This document shows positions 63,001 to 64,000 of a DNA stretch of 64,000 nucleotides, piece by piece. The notes beneath the pieces were generated by a model. It was not told the origin of the DNA. It did no database searches and worked only from the letters and a program-made list of their open reading frames with translations. How positions within the stretch are numbered: position 1 is the first letter of the stretch; every line of letters starts with the position of its first letter. A program made the translations under genes and the position numbers. The DNA is from Tupaia tana (Eukaryota; Chordata; Mammalia; Scandentia; Tupaiidae), in contig JAKSZU010000271.1 in NCBI GenBank assembly GCA_026018925.1, positions 124,001-188,000 of the forward strand. Reading direction: 5' to 3'.

Positions 63001-63963
63001 GCTATTCAAATAGCAGAGAATGGAGGGTTGAGGGGCAGTGTGTGAATGAGCTAAGCAAAGTGCAAGCAGAAGGGCATTGGAATGAAAAGTTCATTGTTAT
63101 TTCTACCTCTGCCATTTCTAGTGGTTTCTCCTCCACCAGGACTTCTAAGGCTTTATTATGAACAGCATCCCCAGTGGGATCTTGCTGTGATGGCCAATAT
63201 GGTTGAGCAGGGTTAAAGAGGGCCTAAAATGTTCTTTTCTAAAAGGCTCCACGGTGATGCCAATGATGCAGACATACTTGGAGGCACAATGCCTTCCACA
63301 ATTACTTATCCTTATACTCCTAGATCTCCAGAAAGGAGTTTCCCATCCTCTGTATATCATCAGGTTAGTAGACTCCCACGAGATGCCTAATAGATGGCAA
63401 AGGTTTGTGGGAGAAAGCGTACTATTGAGAGACTTAGGAAAATACATTAAACTGACTAGAGCTACACCTTCTTTATCTATTGAATTTCTACTATGTCAAG
63501 CACTTATTCAGAAAATGGAGTAGAAAATAAGTATCACAGTAGATTATCCCTTTTGATGCTTAGCATGTCATTTGTGACAATTGTTAGGAATGGTCAGAAT
63601 TCAGTTGCTGTGAAAGGGCCCGATGCAGTGTGGGCTGGTGTAGAATGACATCCCCTACCCGAGCCAGTGAGAACAGTAGCTTCCATCATGTCGGTCAGCA
63701 CAGATTTGCACATCTCCCTACCTCCTAGAACACCTATGCCTTACAAAGGAATTTTTTCTGTATGTGAGCAATCCTTCTGCTATCTTTCCCATCAGGTATC
63801 TTGTCCATGTGACATAACGGGCCCTGCCCCAGAGGTAACTGCCAGCATGGAGGAAATGCTAAATGAGTTGACTGGATGGGAGAAGAAAACCGCCATGCGC
63901 CTCATCCTGTGTGACCTTCAGGAGTTCCTGCAGTACACCATGAGGGTTTCTCGCATAGTTTAG
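60022..63963 (+). CDS. IL6: Interleukin-6-like cytokine, copy B (five exons, intact)
   Basis: Coding exons are 60,022-60,040, 60,211-60,341, 61,404-61,514, 62,231-62,374 and 63,796-63,963, with the same lengths as copy A (19, 131, 111, 144, 168 bp) and GT-AG introns. I count nine coding differences from copy A: four amino-acid changes (A2T, D52G, G93R, D144G) and five silent. All six cysteines, W163, R185 and R188 are retained. Both copies lack the first canonical IL-6 cysteine. The exon 4 donor is GTAAGT here versus GTAAAT in copy A. No stop, frameshift or splice loss is visible, so this looks like a second functional locus, not a pseudogene. The presence of introns rules out a retrocopy. 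Confidence 0.93.
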
Positions 63964-64000
63964 GGCATGCCACTCAGATTGTTGCATGTCAAGGGCACTG
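63964..64000 (+). other. Start of 3' UTR of IL6-like copy B (cut by window end)
   Basis: GGCATGCCACTCAGATTGTTG matches 5,629 onward. Poly(A) signals lie beyond the window. Confidence 0.85.

Larger units (their letters stand above)
58339..64000 (+). repeat. Segmental duplication, IL6 unit copy B
   Basis: Realigns to 1-5,665 in the same orientation. The left edge coincides with the window start, so the true breakpoint between copies is not visible. 58,339-59,795 is upstream DNA with no other gene recognised. Confidence 0.95.

Overview
This is mammalian nuclear DNA. It has GT-AG introns, L1 LINEs with ORF1/ORF2, tRNA-derived SINEs, a decayed class I endogenous retrovirus, microsatellites, and two copies of a five-exon interleukin-6 gene. 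The SINE family is not Alu, B1/B2 or MIR, and I could not fix the order or species from sequence alone. All protein-coding host signal is on the + strand at the two ends of the window.

Layout. (1) 1-6,005: an intact IL6-like gene (copy A) with promoter, five exons and 3' UTR. (2) 6,006-13,608: intergenic DNA with a SINE, antisense L1 remnants (including an ORF1-only, HAL1-like element) and an L1 3'-end insertion with clear target-site duplications. (3) 13,609-20,794: segment D1, with SINEs, an L1 tail and a degraded ERV gag-pro-pol. (4) 20,795-47,419: one exceptionally long L1. It starts with about 21 kb of tandem promoter-type monomers, then a short unique 5' UTR, a broken ORF1, a broken ORF2, a 3' UTR and a probable 3' transduction ending in a second A-rich tail. 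(5) 47,420-54,625: segment D2, a second copy of D1 at about 6% divergence. (6) 54,626-58,338: sequence whose first ~1.8 kb is an older, more diverged relative of the start of D, then unrecognised DNA. (7) 58,339-64,000: IL6-like copy B, intact to its stop codon, with the window ending in its 3' UTR.

Two things stand out. First, IL6, normally single-copy in mammals, is tandemly duplicated here. Both copies have full open frames of 190 codons, conserved splice sites and conserved receptor-contact residues (Trp in the D-helix region, two Arg at the C terminus). Both have lost the first canonical cysteine, the consensus NF-kB promoter site and most AU-rich 3' UTR pentamers. Second, the L1 monomer array mixes 226-bp and 129-bp units that differ by exactly one 97-bp block. 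That block begins GTAGGT, has a branch-point-like TTAAC and a pyrimidine tract, and ends CAG. The short unit is therefore the exact spliced form of the long unit. This suggests that the L1 5' UTR carries repeated introns and that spliced transcripts were copied back into DNA.

The arrangement D1 - L1(5'->3', A-tail) - D2 is that of an L1 insertion with a roughly 7.2-kb target-site duplication, or another L1-associated duplication. D1/D2 divergence exceeds that of the IL6 flanks (about 2-4.5% by hand count). The L1 event may therefore predate the IL6 duplication, and the amplified unit may be about 58 kb and include the L1.
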